A program made the translations under genes and the position numbers. The notes beneath the pieces were generated by a model, which saw only the letters and a list, made by a program, of their open reading frames with translations, was not told where the DNA came from and ran no database searches. From positions 310,001 through 374,000 of the forward strand of contig NZ_CXWE01000007.1 of NCBI RefSeq assembly GCF_001404515.1: a DNA stretch of 64,000 nucleotides. The letters run 5' to 3'. The stretch is from Roseibium album. GTDB lineage: Bacteria; Pseudomonadota; Alphaproteobacteria; Rhizobiales; Stappiaceae. Position 1 is the stretch's first letter, and the number at the start of each line of letters is the position of its first letter. Below, in pieces: positions 61,382 to 64,000 of this stretch.

Positions 61382-61923
61382 GCAAGCCGGTCATCAGGAC
61401 AAGCCGACTGGTTCTCCGGGCGCCGAACCCGGAGGATCTTGACCGGTGTGCTGTTCTTCTCGGCGACTATGAAGTTGCCAAGATGTTGTCGCGCGTACCG
61501 TACCCTTATGATCTCGAACTGGGGCGGCAGCATCTGGCAAGATCCGTGAAACGTTGGGAAAACATCGCGGACGCGGATGAACTCGGCTTTCACATTGACC
61601 ATGAAGGCGATTTGATCGGAGGTGTCGGCTTCAAAAAGTTGCAGGAGACCCCGGAGATCGGCTATTGGCTGGGGCGCCCTTATTGGGGCAAGGGGTTCAT
61701 GAGCGAGGCTCTGGATGCAGCTATCGGCTGGATGTTCGAAAACACCGGACACGAACGGCTGGCCTGTGAAGCCATGACGGAGAACCAGGCCTCGATCAAG
61801 GTGATGGAAAAAGCCGGATTTCGGCCGGTTGGCGAAGTCGGTTGCGCAAGCGTGTCACGCGGTGAAACCCTGCCGGCCATCAGAAGTGAAATGACGCGAA
61901 CAGACTATTTGAGCAGTCTTTGA
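61378..61923 (+). CDS. GNAT-family N-acetyltransferase, third of three
   Basis: This 181-residue protein has RTSRLVLRAPNPEDLDRC, the acetyl-CoA site IGYWLGRPYWGKGFMSEALDAAIGWMF and NQASIKVMEKAGF. ATG 61378 overlaps the previous stop by 4 bases. It is 45 bases upstream of obgE, with which it is probably cotranscribed. GNAT genes next to obgE are common in Hyphomicrobiales; their targets are not known to me. Confidence 0.9.
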   Translation: MSKPVIRTSRLVLRAPNPEDLDRCAVLLGDYEVAKMLSRVPYPYDLELGRQHLARSVKRWENIADADELGFHIDHEGDLIGGVGFKKLQETPEIGYWLGRPYWGKGFMSEALDAAIGWMFENTGHERLACEAMTENQASIKVMEKAGFRPVGEVGCASVSRGETLPAIRSEMTRTDYLSSL

Positions 61924-61944
61924 CCAACCATGGTCATGGCCTGA

Positions 61945-63014
<1,070 letters not shown>

Positions 63015-63015
<1 letters not shown>

Positions 63016-64000
63016 TGTCGGTTTCAGCCTCCCGAAGTCTCAGCTCCTTCAAGCGGATTGTTATCAAGATCGGTTCTGCTCTCCTGGTCGAAAAGGGAGA
63101 GTTGAAGCGCGACTGGCTGGAGGCTCTTGTTTCCGACATCGTGCGGCTAACGACCGAAGGCGCCGACATCCTGATCGTGTCGTCCGGCTCGATCGCCCTT
63201 GGACGGGGCGCACTTGGTCTGCCGAACGGACCGCTGAAACTGGAAGAAAGCCAGGCGGCGGCGGCTGCAGGACAGATTGCACTGGCGCAGGCCTATGCCG
63301 GGGCGCTCGGCAGGCACGGAAGAAAAGCAGGCCAGATCCTGCTCACGCTGGGAGATACGGAGGAACGGAGGCGTTATCTCAATGCCCGGGCAACCATCGG
63401 AACCCTTTTGAAGATGGGCGCCGTACCGATCATCAATGAGAACGATTCCGTCGCCACGTCCGAGATCCGCTACGGTGACAATGACCGCCTGGCCGCCCGT
63501 GTCGCGACCATGGCGAGTGCCGACTGCCTTGTGCTGCTGTCGGATATCGACGGGCTCTACACCGCGCCACCTGCGCAGAACCCGGATGCCGTCTTCCTGC
63601 CTGAAGTTTCACGCATAACTGCGGAAATTGAAGCGATGGCCGGAAGCGCCGGATCAGAACTGTCCCGTGGCGGTATGAAAACCAAGATTGATGCAGGCAG
63701 GATCGCAACAGCCGCCGGAACTTCCATGGTCATCACCTCGGGCAAGGAATTGCATCCGCTGTCGCGTCTGACAGAAAGCGGGCGGGGAACATGGTTTCCG
63801 GCACTCGCGACCCCGGCAAGCGCGCGCAAGGCGTGGATCGGCGGTCATCTGGAAACGCGCGGTGACGTTACACTGGATGAAGGAGCGGTCAGGGCAATGA
63901 AGTCCGGCAAGAGCTTGCTGCCGGCAGGTGTCATTTCTGTCTCCGGTACGTTCTCTCGTGGTGATGCCGTTGTCCTCCTCCGTCCGGACGGAAGAACGAT
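63015..64000 (+). CDS. proB: Glutamate 5-kinase (3' end beyond window)
   Basis: ProB phosphorylates L-glutamate to gamma-glutamyl phosphate, the first committed and feedback-inhibited step of proline synthesis. The amino-acid-kinase domain is complete: [68 protein letters not shown] and [17 protein letters not shown] domain has begun at about residue 285 ([20 protein letters not shown]). The family length is about 370, so roughly 40 residues are missing. It overlaps obgE by one base. proA would be expected next. Confidence 0.96.

Overview
The window is chromosomal DNA from an alphaproteobacterium, most probably a marine member of the Hyphomicrobiales close to Stappiaceae (Labrenzia/Roseibium). 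I infer this from the GC-rich coding style, the panC-panB order, the rplU-rpmA-GNAT-obgE-proB block with a C-terminally extended L21, and the density of betaine and amine catabolism genes. No prophage, IS element or CRISPR array is visible.

Layout. 1-4937: the 3' part of an HxlR/SCP2-type regulator, which carries an exact Illumina P7 adapter sequence inside its reading frame (an assembly or library artefact). Then come a DHFR-like reductase with its TetR regulator, panC-panB (pantothenate) and ada (alkylation repair). 4975-11594 (minus strand): a six-gene operon of ROK regulator, M20 deacylase, and a CUT2-type sugar ABC transporter interleaved with a YhfX-like PLP protein, preceded by a xylO-like operator. 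11877-14883: a beta-helix protein, a 3-hydroxyisobutyrate-dehydrogenase-like enzyme and a 40-residue membrane peptide, followed by a strong bidirectional terminator. 14959-20435 (minus): a Dpp/Opp-type ABC importer.

20927-44061 is a betaine/amine catabolic island. It holds a double-length class III CoA-transferase, two GbdR-like AraC regulators, two MttB-superfamily (non-pyrrolysine) methyltransferases each followed by an enolase-superfamily gene, three flavin or NAD dehydrogenase types (DAO/PuuB-like, DMGDH-like with GcvT domain, SDRs), a PuuC-like aldehyde dehydrogenase and a DapA-family lyase. The first enolase-superfamily protein has the catalytic lysines (K163, K265) I recall for 4-hydroxyproline betaine 2-epimerase HpbD. 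A hydroxyproline-betaine or proline-betaine pathway running to 2-oxoglutarate is therefore plausible. MttB proteins and a DMGDH-like enzyme would take the place of the Rieske demethylases, which are absent here. No corrinoid-protein gene is present in the window, so the methyl acceptor is an open question.

44062-49118: a decayed secreted-protein gene with two in-frame stops, a LuxR-HTH/alpha-beta-hydrolase fusion, fumC and a CpdA-like phosphodiesterase. 49642-56749: a second catabolic cluster with divergent halves. It holds a polar amino-acid-type ABC transporter, an IPNS-like 2-oxoglutarate/Fe oxygenase, an AhpD-like protein, an XRE-cupin regulator, a NicX/M29-like protein, a GST and a creatininase-family amidohydrolase. 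56770-64000: an alpha/beta hydrolase remnant, an SDR, tRNA-Ser(CGA), and the housekeeping block rplU-rpmA, three translationally coupled GNATs, obgE and proB (cut by the window end).

All family assignments come from motif reading and memory of the families; no database search was run.
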